Assembly: GCA_029719485.1 (NCBI GenBank)
Contig: CP120722.1
Location: forward strand, 806,001-870,000
Length of the DNA stretch: 64,000 nt
Direction of reading: 5' to 3'
From: Kiritimatiellota bacterium B12222
GTDB taxonomy: Bacteria; Verrucomicrobiota; Kiritimatiellia; SS1-B-03-39; UBA6053
Shown here: positions 10,201 through 18,649 of the stretch, piece by piece
Layout: the number at the start of each line of letters is the position of its first letter
How positions within the stretch are numbered: the first letter of the stretch is position 1
Position numbers and translations under genes: made by a program
The notes under the pieces: model-generated
Told to the model about the DNA's origin: nothing
The model's input: only the letters and a program-made list of their open reading frames with translations
Databases searched by the model: none

Positions 10201-11532
10201 GTGGTCGTTTCGGATATGATAGAGAAGCCTGTGACCGGATCGTTTCTGAGTCTCGCAGAATGCGGATTTGATCTCCAGTACACTCCCTTGGCTGAATTGC
10301 ATGAGGGAAAAGGTACGGTGTTCCTTTGTCAGTTGGATCTTACGGAGCGGGTAGGAGTGGACCCTGTTGCAACGCGAGTGTTTACAAATTTACTCGATTA
10401 CGCCTCCCGTTTACAAGCGCGTGACGTGAAAGGGGTTGCCTTGTCCGGTACTTTAGCTGATGATCGTGTATTGCAATCCGCGGTGCAGGTTGATGTGCAG
10501 GGAGAAAAAGAAATTATACTGCACAGCGGTCCTGTTACATCTGAGCAGTGGACACTGTTTTCGTCTGTGACGAAGCAAGGGGGAACGGTTGTTTTTGTGG
10601 GGGCGGAAGCACTTGCGGCCACAGGTGTGGCATTGGCTGAAGTCCAAAGCTATTATCGCGTGGTGCCTTCAGAAAATGAACCTTTGAACCGTGGGATAAG
10701 TGAGGCCGATACCTTTATTAAAGATCAGCGTAACGATGCGCTTCCTGAACGGGTTGGTGAGCTGCGCCTCTTGACTGATCCCGCGATGATCTCATTTCAG
10801 ACGCAGGGTAAAGGGGCATATATTTTCATCGCCATTGACCCCGCGGAGTATAGGGACAGCGATATTACGCCGGAGCGTTCGAAACGAATTTATGGAAAAG
10901 TTGTACGAATGCTTTCTACGCTTACTACAAATTTAGGTGGAGAGTTGACGCCGTTGTCTCAATCCTATTTGGATGGATTTAGTAATGTCCACGTGGACTT
11001 GCCGGATGTCTGGAAATTTGCAATTGATCCGGATCATCAAGGGACAGAGGAGGGGTGGTCTGCGCCTGATTTTGATGATGCCGACTGGCAAACTTTGGGT
11101 GTGCCGGGGTTTTGGGAAAACCAAGGTGTGACAGCTGTGAATCCTCATTCTCCAAATGCCAGGCAGCCCTATGATGGATATGCTTGGTATCGTTGTGAGA
11201 TTATGCTGCCTGAAATTTTGACAGGAGATGGTGACCTCTATGTTACCTTGGGGGCGATTGATGATGCGGATGTCACCTACTTTAATGGTGTCGTCATTGG
11301 GAAGACGGGAACGGAATCAAAAGGGGCCTATTCTGCAATCCGTAGGTATCGAATTCCGGAGGCCTTGATTCAGGGGAAACGCAAGCATACTCTTGCGATT
11401 CGGGTCTTTGATAACGTGGGGGGCGGAGGCCTGACGGGACCTGATTTCTATATCGACCGTGGTGATGTGGATCCGTATCCGTATGGGGCTGCGGAGCCCA
11501 TCTTCAATCCATATAAGCTCAAACGCTGGTGA
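7216..11532 (+). CDS. Large secreted GH2-like protein, catalytic acid/base missing
   Basis: A 1438-residue protein with a signal peptide (MIMKQIIYILLFVSPFWGL, cleavage near WAEW). A GH2 sugar-binding jelly roll follows at about 45-230 (VYLKVDRVTIGGTVFLNGKEIG), then an Ig-like domain and a TIM barrel at about 340-620 (DILLNGKPLHLFSYHSH). A second jelly roll lies near the C-terminus (about 1265-1420: WKFAIDPDHQ, DWQTLGVPGFW). The barrel keeps a likely nucleophile at E560 (KPLIFVELSLP). The position where family 2 has the acid/base Glu in GNE reads LNFN, with N466 there. It could be a binding protein, an unusual hydrolase or use another acid. It heads an overlapping gene train. Confidence 0.75.
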   Translation: MIMKQIIYILLFVSPFWGLSSLWAEWPEWGEAYGSAISDAYRLENSKRRTYSLNGVWKITLTDTITETVPLEADFGYVVVPSSWVHTTEFPIMGSPEFKAGSWSGNDEWKGKVLADYPSAWYEREFESPVVESGEQVYLKVDRVTIGGTVFLNGKEIGRLTERDDIRWEVSGLLKPEGEVNVVQIRVDALLSKSVKAYLGGDETVVQTLNARLRGITGDVWLQVEPEGIRLIDLFITSSTRENTITFQAELLESAQGAAPLDFVVDVFDEASGEKVKHFRKRYKSFAAETESLSMTHEWADAEEWDTDHPYLYTAVASLQSTAGVLDETFPEIFGFREVWIEGRDILLNGKPLHLFSYHSHPHDTFVNASRKVVENEMEDMTAVGFNSIQLGSEGTSTAGRSAQYYHDVMELSDRKGIPVILPIFPVYAYEWSDPEQQALWETHMRALVKRYRNHPSLLIYGLNFNYLGYGWDMNPHTWASGYQPPDSVNNLGKKRAEAAVSVERLKGVDTSRLIYNHASGNYGDFITSNFYPCWPPIQELGDAISGWAQRGTKPLIFVELSLPVYLLDLMRARNGSYMDVLDSEVFEAEYLSETLGPEAYGLQSESYLKMIHDGATNERKAGTDKYTMNQPYTWGKALSLREPMSAGMHALRPSLFKAWRTYGLTGFSPNNRRYMEYYGRQYEPWKGPVLSFSYEDLTTPGPKPFTHHIPQDMELTSVGRMTKNYLSPVLVYFGGEASVGFSAKDHAWFSEERIRKQVVVVNDARQDLKATLSWRLVDAERGDVVSKGQLDVVTSAGTSSFYDLDIPAPQVNERSEYRLEADWTGPLVEQVYLEPFSVQIFPRRKVEQAVIQNTIGLFDPVGHTQKVFDEQGIAYALIESDQPVQSYSLYVVGRGVLSSSTHIPPGILTQVIDEGRTLICFEQRSLEDFGLRLHARGERTVFPLDDAHPVLQGLYREDLRDWRGEASLSEGYPKELKDTPGQYPKEFWKWGNRGVVVSDMIEKPVTGSFLSLAECGFDLQYTPLAELHEGKGTVFLCQLDLTERVGVDPVATRVFTNLLDYASRLQARDVKGVALSGTLADDRVLQSAVQVDVQGEKEIILHSGPVTSEQWTLFSSVTKQGGTVVFVGAEALAATGVALAEVQSYYRVVPSENEPLNRGISEADTFIKDQRNDALPERVGELRLLTDPAMISFQTQGKGAYIFIAIDPAEYRDSDITPERSKRIYGKVVRMLSTLTTNLGGELTPLSQSYLDGFSNVHVDLPDVWKFAIDPDHQGTEEGWSAPDFDDADWQTLGVPGFWENQGVTAVNPHSPNARQPYDGYAWYRCEIMLPEILTGDGDLYVTLGAIDDADVTYFNGVVIGKTGTESKGAYSAIRRYRIPEALIQGKRKHTLAIRVFDNVGGGGLTGPDFYIDRGDVDPYPYGAAEPIFNPYKLKRW

Positions 11533-11753
11533 TGAGTGTGAACAACCGCGTCGAATCAGGAGATAAGGAGATAGATATGCACGCTAAGCTGATCGAACCG
11601 GTCAACACTTTCGTGAGCGTTGTCGCGAAATTGAAAGGAGAGATCCTGGCTTTATGGCTGGATGAACCGAATCGTTGGGGGCATCCCAAGACAGGTACAT
11701 TTCATGTTGGGAGACGTCATATATTTTTTCATGGTGAGAGGGATGGGTTATGA
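11532..11753 (+). CDS. Small hypothetical protein coupled to GH2 and GNAT genes
   Basis: Encodes 73 residues with no recognised family. Its ATG shares a base with the GH2 stop (TGATG), and its own stop overlaps the ATG of the next reading frame (ATGA). Such tight coupling is the main support that it is, or was, translated. The middle shows IEPVNTFVSVVAKLKGE and the end is HVGRRHIFFHGER. The next gene is decayed, so this one may be a remnant too. Confidence 0.4.
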   Translation: MSVNNRVESGDKEIDMHAKLIEPVNTFVSVVAKLKGEILALWLDEPNRWGHPKTGTFHVGRRHIFFHGERDGL

Positions 11754-12240
11754 AAATACGACCTTTTCAGGTAGAAGATATTACTGCGATGGTAGATATG
11801 GGGCAACGTGCCCGGACGAAAGTCCCTGCCATGAGTAGAGAAGGGCTGGCTGAAGAGATGTGCACACATTTGTCTCCAGATCCCGAAGCTATGAAAAGAG
11901 AGAAAATTTTAGCGCATGTTGAAAAATATCCCGGATGGACTTGGGTGTGTGAACATGAAGGAGAGCTTGTCGCGTTTATCACTTTTATCCTCAATCAACG
12001 ACAAGGGGTGGGTAAGATTATACACCATGCGGTAGATCCTGAATCCGGACAGAAAGGGCTAGGACAGTTGATGTACGCCGCGGTGCTAGATTTTTTTAAA
12101 GAACAAGGTCTTTCGTTGTGCCAAAGTGCAGACGGCGCGTGATGATACACATGGCTTAGTTCCTCGCGCATGAGAAGGGGCAGACAGTGACCGATGGAGT
12201 CGCGAGATTACCTATTAGCGTTCATTATCTTAATTCAGAG
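11750..12240 (+). pseudogene. Decayed GNAT-family N-acetyltransferase
   Basis: The open part (130 codons, to 12142) shows a GNAT fold: MKIRPFQVEDITAM at the start, WVCEHEGELVAFI, then the acetyl-CoA-binding region KIIHHAVDPESGQKGLGQLM. The frame then stops shortly after KEQGLSLC. Homologous-looking sequence continues in the next frame (QTARDDTHGLVPRA) and then in a third (EKGQTVTDGVARLPISVHYL), resembling the usual ARRAYEKAGF region. At least two frameshifts are therefore needed to restore a normal 160-residue acetyltransferase. It starts at an ATGA overlap with the upstream small gene. Sequencing error is the alternative explanation. Confidence 0.65.
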
Positions 12241-12401
12241 AAGCAGGGTTCATCTAAAGTACAAATATGTCACCTAAATACATTTATGTATTTCATTGCT
12301 ATAGAGGACTAAATTACTTTATCTGAAGGTTTACAAGTGGTGAGATTGAGAGGAAGAAGAGGGTATACCGACCGTAATGTTAACCGCTCAGTACAAATAA
12401 A

Positions 12402-13094
12402 ATGAAAATGAACACTCATCATACCCACACGAAAGATCGCAGTTGTAAATCTGCTTTTACGCTCATTGAAATGCTTGTAGTGATAGCCATCATCGGGTTT
12501 CTCTCATCGATGGTATCCGTTGCTGTACAAAAAGGATTGGACTCTGGGAAAAGTATGGGCTGCAGAAGTAACATCAAGCAGATGTTGGTTGCGGTGATGG
12601 CGTATAATGTAGATCATCGAGGAGCGTTCCCCAGTATGAAATCTAATTCCTATTGGGATACCTGGCAGATTCAGCTTGAAGAATATTTAGGATTTGAGGC
12701 TACGCCAGAGATGTCGACACCGCGGTTTTTACGTTGTCCTGCTCAGACGTATAATTCAGATGCCTTTTACGATTCCATACTTAAAGGGGATTACGGCATC
12801 AATCGTCGGATAGTAAATATTTTTGAGACGTACACCGACTTGAAAATACACGATATCAATTATCCGACCACGACCATTCTCTTTGCTGATGAATTGGGGA
12901 ATTGGCAGCGGGATATTTTCAATAGCGACTTTGATGATCCGACAGAGAGTCGGAGATGGCGGCATAATGGATCCATCAACTTTGGTTTTATGGATGGTCA
13001 TATCGAAGGAATGAAATTCAAAGATATTGAAACCCGAGGATACTTAAATATCGATAATTGGCGTTATGGATGGAGGGATGGCATCAACAATTAA
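12402..13094 (+). CDS. Prepilin-type pseudopilin with H-X9-DG domain
   Basis: This 230-residue protein has a type IV/II prepilin signal after a short basic leader: SAFTLIEMLVVIAIIGFLSS, with the Phe-Thr-Leu-Ile-Glu motif and Glu+5. A globular domain follows, ending with HNGSINFGFMDGH, the H-X9-DG signature of the processing-associated family abundant in Verrucomicrobiota, Lentisphaerota and Planctomycetota. Two Cys pairs with RCPAQTY lie mid-protein. It is probably cleaved by a prepilin peptidase and exposed on the surface. It stands alone, about 100 bases after a GCTATAG element at 12298-12304 and just before the GntR-type regulator. Confidence 0.88.
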   Translation: MKMNTHHTHTKDRSCKSAFTLIEMLVVIAIIGFLSSMVSVAVQKGLDSGKSMGCRSNIKQMLVAVMAYNVDHRGAFPSMKSNSYWDTWQIQLEEYLGFEATPEMSTPRFLRCPAQTYNSDAFYDSILKGDYGINRRIVNIFETYTDLKIHDINYPTTTILFADELGNWQRDIFNSDFDDPTESRRWRHNGSINFGFMDGHIEGMKFKDIETRGYLNIDNWRYGWRDGINN

Positions 13095-13149
13095 GATTCT
13101 CTGGCATAGGGATAGAATATAAAACTTGCAGGAGGAACGTTAGTACATT

Positions 13150-13163
13150 ATAACTATAGTTAT
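13150..13163. promoter_or_regulatory. Perfect 14-bp palindrome, candidate GntR operator
   Basis: ATAACTATAGTTAT is a perfect palindrome located 36 bases before the ATG of the GntR/LacI-type regulator. Dimeric GntR heads bind such short palindromes, so autoregulation is likely. The core CTATAG recurs before neighbouring glycan genes. Confidence 0.55.
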
Positions 13164-13199
13164 TCTAATTCACAGTTTTAAACCAGAGAAGATATTTAC

Positions 13200-14321
13200 A
13201 TGATTGATCGTGGCAGTCCTATTCCTATTTACCATCAGATTAAAACCCATTTGACAGCTCAAATTGAATCAGGAGAGTTGGCGAAAGGGGATAAGCTCCC
13301 TTCTGAACTCGAATTTGCCAAAAGAAATGACATCAGTCCCATGACGGTACGTCAGGCGTATAATGAGTTGGTGTCGGATGATTTGGTGGTGCGTCTGCAG
13401 GGACGTGGAACCTTTGTTTCTTCTCGGAATCCGGTAGAACCTGAAAGCAAAAAATGCGGTGTGGATGTGGGCGTATTAATTCCATCGCTCAAGGATACGG
13501 ATTTATTTCAAACCGAATTGCTCAATGGTATTGAGTATGAGGCGCGCAATCTTTCGTACCATACTCATTTACTGTCTTCGAACTCTAAACCGCTTAATGA
13601 TCACCGTAACTATATCTTGCATAATATGTTAGATAAGAAACATATCGATGGTGTTATTGCCATCGGTGTATTTGGAAGCGAGGATCGGAAGTATTTAGAA
13701 GAGCGTGATATTCCATTTGTGTTTGTGGATAACGACTTTAGTGATGAGCCCATTCACAATGTGTTATTGGATGATGAGGGATATGTGTACACTTGGGCGC
13801 AGCATCTGTTTTCTAAAGGAATCACCCGGGTGGGCTTGCTTTGTGGTGAGCGTAGCAAATCATTTCCACGTATCTTGCGCCGTGCTGACCGCATGATTGC
13901 TGGACTGGAACATGCATATGCCGAGTCAGAACATAGTCTGAAAAAATCTTGGATTTGCCCCAATACGGGAAGTTCAGAGGCTTCACGTGAGGCCACGGCT
14001 TTGAAATTTTTAAGTGCCCGATCTCTTCCGGATGCGGTTATTGTTCATGGAGATGCCATGACACATGCGTTGATGAAGGTGGCCCAAGAAAAGGGGATTT
14101 CTATTCCTGAAGATTTATTAACGATTAACTATGGGGATGCGAACTATTCTCCCTACTGTTATATTCCTAAACCTTTGCACGAGATGGGGGGCGCTGCCGT
14201 AGGACTGTTGAGAAAGTTAGTGAAGAAAACCCCTTCAGCCCCCATGCAGTTGATTCTGCCGATTAACGCCAAAGCGATTAGAGCCGTTGATATAGATCAA
14301 CCTGCTTCCATTACAGTTTAA
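13200..14321 (+). CDS. GntR-type regulator with LacI-like sugar-binding domain
   Basis: A 373-residue transcription factor of the AraR-type architecture. The N-terminal GntR winged helix spans about 1-70 (PIPIYHQIKTHLTAQIESGEL, KLPSELEFAKRNDISPMTVR, LQGRGTFVS). A periplasmic-binding-protein-like sensor domain spans about 85-365 (VDVGVLIPSL, DGVIAIGVFG, GITRVGLLCGER, PDAVIVHGDAM). It lies directly upstream of the alpha-galactosidase-like gene and near the other hydrolases, so it probably senses a sugar released from the same glycan. A palindrome just upstream suggests autoregulation. Confidence 0.92.
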   Translation: MIDRGSPIPIYHQIKTHLTAQIESGELAKGDKLPSELEFAKRNDISPMTVRQAYNELVSDDLVVRLQGRGTFVSSRNPVEPESKKCGVDVGVLIPSLKDTDLFQTELLNGIEYEARNLSYHTHLLSSNSKPLNDHRNYILHNMLDKKHIDGVIAIGVFGSEDRKYLEERDIPFVFVDNDFSDEPIHNVLLDDEGYVYTWAQHLFSKGITRVGLLCGERSKSFPRILRRADRMIAGLEHAYAESEHSLKKSWICPNTGSSEASREATALKFLSARSLPDAVIVHGDAMTHALMKVAQEKGISIPEDLLTINYGDANYSPYCYIPKPLHEMGGAAVGLLRKLVKKTPSAPMQLILPINAKAIRAVDIDQPASITV

Positions 14322-14394
14322 AAATAAGCCCTCAGAAACTCCCACCCAGAATTTTAGCAAATGCGCTATAGTCTTCTATTATTATAAAATTATC

Positions 14395-16386
14395 ATGATG
14401 ATTTATTTCCAAACTTCTCTTCTTCGTTTTGTGAATGACCATGTCGCAATTGAAATTGATCTTGATCAGGGGGCGAGTGTCCGCTCACTTCGTTCGCCTC
14501 ATGGAGATCAGGAACTGGTTCAGGGGGAGGCGCAAGGGCTGCAAGTCGATCGCAGTTGCCTTCGTTTCTCAACCGAAGCTGGGGGGTATTATGACGTCTC
14601 CGACCCGGAAGTTTTATGTAGCGATAATGAAGAAGTAGGTGAGCAGATCGAGGTGAACTTTCATTTCCCGCTTCCTTATGGGAAGCAGCTGATCATTTCA
14701 CGGCAGTACATGTTTTATCGGGAAGCGGGTGCATTGCGGTGGGTTGATACCTGGAGTTCGGATGTTTCCGTTCATGGGTTGCGGTATAGCGAATTGGTTT
14801 CCTTCGCTCTTCAATATCCAGGAGCGGCAAAGGTCGTTGATTTTTTCACCTGTAGTGATCAGTCTAATGAACGTGTGAGTTGTTTTGATGCCCAGGCTCA
14901 TAATGTGGGTGGTCTTTTCACGCACGACGCTGAAGCAGGTATATTTTGTTATCGGGAAGGTCCTTGTCCGGATAGCCAACCAGTGCCCACTGATTATGAT
15001 TTTGTGTATGATCAAGATCATCAGCACCTTGCGTTGGTGGGCTTAGGATTTGATCGACTGGAAAAAGGACAGTCTCGTCGTGCAAATGGCGTGGTGATCG
15101 GGTTACTGGAAGATGCCAACAGTTTGCGCGGTCTCAAGCGCTATCAGCGCATACGATACCGGTTAAGTCGTCTTGAACCAGTTGAATATTTGTCCAATTC
15201 ATGGCCGGCGTTTTTTCTGAAAATTAATGAAGAGAAGATTTTGGCTGAGCTGGATGTTGCGGCGGAAACCGGAATGGATACCGTCTTTATCGATGATGGA
15301 TGGTTTGATATTTTTATGGGAGAGGTAGATACGGAGCGTTTTCCACAGGGCTTCACGTCCATCAAGGAACGGGCAGAGACTTTAGGACTCAACGTTGGCT
15401 TGTGGATGAATCCATTGGGCTTGGACAGTCGACATCCTGAAGCCGGCGAATGGGATGGTGCGGAATGTCATGATACAAATATTGAAGGGAATCCTTGGAA
15501 CTGGGTGGCGCGCACAACCAATTATACTCCGGTGGAAAAAATATTTTCAGAAAATACACGAACCTATATGGGAATGGATTTATTGAATCCCGGGTATGCG
15601 GCCCATATTCGGAAAAAGATTATCGATTTAAATACGCAGTTTGGATTCAAGCGTTTCAAATTTGATCTCTATCAGCTCAATAATTATAACACCTTGTTGG
15701 GTGACGCACATGAACATTATGAAGCGTATCGATTGTTGTTAGATGATTTGCGTCGTGCGATTCCTGATCTGGTGATCTCCATGGATGTTACGCGTACGAA
15801 CCGTCCTTGTTTCGATTTCGGCATGGATTACGGCCGGTTGTTTTTAGAAAATCGCGGACGTCGTTTGCGGGATCATCGTTATTATCAGCCTTACACCAGC
15901 TTGGGGAACTTGTGGCGATTGGCGCAATACATGCCAGCCCATCGTTGTGAATTAGAAATGATGCCTCAAATCGATGAGTATCCCTTGGAGTACATTCTCG
16001 CAACCACCTTGTTTGCTCATCCGCTCTATTGGGGGTCGTTGTCTGATTTAAGTACGGACAAACGTAAGCGCATGAAAGCGTTCAAAGAACAGATGGCGCC
16101 GCATAAACAACAGATCATGAATCAGTGGGTTATTCCTTTCGGAGATGCGCCCGGACTGGATACGTGGAGTGGAATGATGTCACTCGATCCCGATACAGGG
16201 CATGGGTATGTGGTGGTGTATCGAAATGGCGGAAAAGATGAGTCTAGGAAATTCGAGTTACCCGGGGAGCTTTCTGCGAAACGCTTACAAAATGTTTTGG
16301 ACGACTCTGATCATGTAGATCTGTCGCTCGGGAATGCGGATTTCCGCATTCCCGAGGACTTTGGATTTAGACTTTATTCCTTCTGA
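14395..16386 (+). CDS. GH36-like alpha-galactosidase
   Basis: A 663-residue clan GH-D type enzyme without a signal peptide, so probably cytoplasmic. An N-terminal beta-supersandwich precedes the barrel, which begins near residue 280 (DTVFIDDGWFDIFMGE, the family's FIDDGW strand). LGLNVGLWMNPLGLDS follows. The likely nucleophile Asp is in FKRFKFDLYQLNNYN near residue 424. The C-terminal beta domain starts around VIPFGDAPGLDTWSG. The usual SDDTDA-type acid/base region is replaced by FLENRGRRLRDHR, so the exact specificity is uncertain. TATAGTC at 14367-14373 lies just upstream. It follows the GntR-type regulator. Confidence 0.8.
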   Translation: MMIYFQTSLLRFVNDHVAIEIDLDQGASVRSLRSPHGDQELVQGEAQGLQVDRSCLRFSTEAGGYYDVSDPEVLCSDNEEVGEQIEVNFHFPLPYGKQLIISRQYMFYREAGALRWVDTWSSDVSVHGLRYSELVSFALQYPGAAKVVDFFTCSDQSNERVSCFDAQAHNVGGLFTHDAEAGIFCYREGPCPDSQPVPTDYDFVYDQDHQHLALVGLGFDRLEKGQSRRANGVVIGLLEDANSLRGLKRYQRIRYRLSRLEPVEYLSNSWPAFFLKINEEKILAELDVAAETGMDTVFIDDGWFDIFMGEVDTERFPQGFTSIKERAETLGLNVGLWMNPLGLDSRHPEAGEWDGAECHDTNIEGNPWNWVARTTNYTPVEKIFSENTRTYMGMDLLNPGYAAHIRKKIIDLNTQFGFKRFKFDLYQLNNYNTLLGDAHEHYEAYRLLLDDLRRAIPDLVISMDVTRTNRPCFDFGMDYGRLFLENRGRRLRDHRYYQPYTSLGNLWRLAQYMPAHRCELEMMPQIDEYPLEYILATTLFAHPLYWGSLSDLSTDKRKRMKAFKEQMAPHKQQIMNQWVIPFGDAPGLDTWSGMMSLDPDTGHGYVVVYRNGGKDESRKFELPGELSAKRLQNVLDDSDHVDLSLGNADFRIPEDFGFRLYSF

Positions 16387-16400
16387 CGACGATGAGTGTT

Positions 16401-16754
16401 TTACAGTTTAGCCCGAATAGATTGATAGGTGCTGTGCAATTGTGCTTCAGCACGATCGAACTCTTCCGCGGCCTCGTCAATGGTCTCGGGTGTCGCTTCC
16501 ATCACAGCTTGAGAGGCGTTGATGTAATCGGTTCTGGCTTGTCCCCATTGTTGCAGCATGTGCGAAGAAACCCGCCGACTTCCTTTCGCGAGTTCATCCA
16601 ATTGGTGGTCATATTCAGCAATCAGTTCGGTATATTCATTTGCCATCGAGCTTTGGGGGTATTTGGACTCGATAGGGTCCGGTTCTTTTCCGCATCCCGC
16701 AATCAACAGCAGCGCAGTGATGAATACAGAAATAGTAAGTGTGTGTTGGGTCAT
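16401..16754 (-). CDS. Small lipoprotein, helical
   Basis: This 117-residue protein has a clear lipoprotein signal (ISVFITALLLIAGC, Cys near residue 21). The mature part is rich in Glu, Ala and Gln and predicted to be almost wholly helical (NEYTELIAEYDHQLDELA, then TIDEAAEEFDRAEAQLHS), as in small coiled-coil envelope lipoproteins. No family is recognised. It is convergent with the alpha-galactosidase gene, with only 14 bases between the stop codons. Confidence 0.7.
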   Translation of the reverse strand: MTQHTLTISVFITALLLIAGCGKEPDPIESKYPQSSMANEYTELIAEYDHQLDELAKGSRRVSSHMLQQWGQARTDYINASQAVMEATPETIDEAAEEFDRAEAQLHSTYQSIRAKL

Positions 16755-16925
16755 ATTTTAACTCCAGGTTATAAGGTTTTATCTTACCTACAACTGCCTT
16801 GCTTCTGGTCAATATCATCTTTTTTAAAATCAACACCCTCGTTTTGCAAAGTGCCATTATTGTAGGTTTTGAGCTATGGGTACCACTTTTTAAATTATCT
16901 ACTTATTAACCCGAAGGATTCATTC

Positions 16926-17666
16926 ATGAAACTAAATGTATTTGAAAATAAAGAAGATTCAGGCGCAGCCGCTGCTCAATTGGGTGCTGACTATATTCGA
17001 AAAGCTGTTGAAGCAGAGGGGCATGCGAACATTATTGTGGCCACGGGGGCTTCACAATTTGAAATGCTGTCAGCGTTAATTGAAATGCCTGATATTCCAT
17101 GGCACAAAATTAGCATTTTTCATTTAGATGAATATGTAGGCATGTCGATTGAGCATCCTGCATCTTTTCGGCGCTATCTCTGGGAGCGTTTTCACAGTAA
17201 ACTTCCGGTTCCTCCGGCTGATTTTCATTACCTCAATGCTGAAGAAAATCCCCAAGCTGAATGTGATCGGGTGGGGGCATTGATACAGGTGCTGAAAATT
17301 CATGTGTGTTTTGCGGGAATTGGAGAGAATGGGCATTTGGCATTTAACGATCCCCCTGCTGATTTTGAAACGGAAGCTCCATATAAAGTGGTTGCGTTGG
17401 ATGAGGCTTGTCGCATGCAACAAATGGGAGAGGGATGGTTTCCTACCTTTGAGGATGTTCCTACTCATGCCATTTCAATGAGTGTTCGACAAATTATGAA
17501 ATCTGAAAAGATGATCATCACTGTGCCTGATGAGCGGAAGTCTGTGGCGGTTCAAGGCGCGGTGGAAGGGCCTGTGAGTCCGCAGTGTCCTGCGTCCATC
17601 TTGCAAAACCATGAGTGCTGTCATTTTTATATGGATGCTGCAGGGGCATCGAAGCTGAAGGTATGA
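16926..17666 (+). CDS. nagB: Glucosamine-6-phosphate deaminase
   Basis: Converts glucosamine-6-phosphate to fructose-6-phosphate and ammonia in the cytoplasm. At 246 residues it is slightly shorter than the classical enzyme. The family motifs are present: IIVATGASQFEML near residue 40, ISIFHLDEYVGM with the catalytic Asp, and GIGENGHLAFNDPPADF with the active-site His. ATG 16926 fits the family start and has AAGGA upstream; an in-frame upstream start at 16869 adds non-homologous residues. Its stop overlaps nagA by 4 bases, so the two are translated together. Confidence 0.93.
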   Translation: MKLNVFENKEDSGAAAAQLGADYIRKAVEAEGHANIIVATGASQFEMLSALIEMPDIPWHKISIFHLDEYVGMSIEHPASFRRYLWERFHSKLPVPPADFHYLNAEENPQAECDRVGALIQVLKIHVCFAGIGENGHLAFNDPPADFETEAPYKVVALDEACRMQQMGEGWFPTFEDVPTHAISMSVRQIMKSEKMIITVPDERKSVAVQGAVEGPVSPQCPASILQNHECCHFYMDAAGASKLKV

Positions 17667-18649
17667 AACCTTCGGCAAAAGATGAATATCCCGGGTTTGT
17701 AGATCTGCAGGTCAATGGATATGGCGGAATTGACTTTACAGCCCCGGGCTTGACTGTGGAGGCTGTGCATGAAGTGACTCGGATGCTTTGTGAGCGGGGG
17801 ACCATTGCCTATTGTCCCACATTGATTACAGCGAGTGAAGAGTTGTATCGTGAAAACCTTCCTGTGGTGGCTGCTGCCATGCGAGATCCACAGTGGGGGG
17901 CGTCCATATTGGGAATTCATCTCGAAGGGCCTTGTTTTGCCATGGCTTCATCGGGTGCGCATCCGAGGGAGCATATTCAGGATCCTGATTACGAAGCGTT
18001 TCGGCGTTGGAACGGCTGGGCGGAAGGAAAGATTGTCTTACACACGGTGGCACCTGAATTGCCAGGAGCTCTGGGGTATATTGAGCGTCTGAACAAAGAG
18101 GGAGTTTGTGTTTCCTTAGGGCATCATATGGCTGATTCCGACACGATTACGGCTGCAATGAAGGTGGGAGCTCGCATCTGTACGCATCTAGGAAATGGGA
18201 TTCCCAATCAACTGAACCGACATCATAATCCGATTCTCGATCAGTTGACGGAAGATGAAATGGCGGTGATGTTTATTCCCGATGGACATCATATTCCTGA
18301 ATCGCTTATCAAGTTAATCACCCGAATGAAAAGTGTGGAACAGTGTATTGCGGTAAGTGATTCTGCGCCCATAGCCGGTTTGGCTCCAGGGGCTTATACT
18401 TTGTGGGGTAAAGACGTTGTTTTGGAGGCCTCAGGGTTATTGCAACGTGCAGATGGGGATTCGTTGGCGGGTTCCTCCTGTTGTCTCCTGGAGTGTATGA
18501 ATGTGTTGGCCCGACTGGGGTGGTTTACAGAAGAAGCGTTATGGACCATGGGATTTGTAAATCCGTTGGCGCTGCTGGGACAAACCTTACCTGCATCTTT
18601 GCAGACGAAGCGTGTTGAGTGGGACGATGGTCTTTATCGTCTCTGTTGA
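17663..18649 (+). CDS. nagA: N-acetylglucosamine-6-phosphate deacetylase, short form
   Basis: Removes acetate from GlcNAc-6-phosphate, feeding NagB. Metal-site and active-site stretches are intact: PGFVDLQVNGYGGIDF near the start, LGIHLEGPCF, VSLGHHMADSD, CTHLGNGIPNQLNRHHNP and IAVSDSAPIAG. At 328 residues it lacks about 50 residues of the N-terminal beta-sandwich present in the usual enzyme of about 380 residues. The ATG overlaps the nagB stop (ATGA), so this start is well supported. An upstream in-frame start at 17615 would add residues read out of nagB and is unlikely. Confidence 0.9.
   Translation: MKPSAKDEYPGFVDLQVNGYGGIDFTAPGLTVEAVHEVTRMLCERGTIAYCPTLITASEELYRENLPVVAAAMRDPQWGASILGIHLEGPCFAMASSGAHPREHIQDPDYEAFRRWNGWAEGKIVLHTVAPELPGALGYIERLNKEGVCVSLGHHMADSDTITAAMKVGARICTHLGNGIPNQLNRHHNPILDQLTEDEMAVMFIPDGHHIPESLIKLITRMKSVEQCIAVSDSAPIAGLAPGAYTLWGKDVVLEASGLLQRADGDSLAGSSCCLLECMNVLARLGWFTEEALWTMGFVNPLALLGQTLPASLQTKRVEWDDGLYRLC

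Noticed and set aside
16392-16865. 157-codon plus-strand frame opposite the small lipoprotein gene
   Set aside because: It lies antisense to a gene with a clear lipoprotein signal and shows no protein features of its own.
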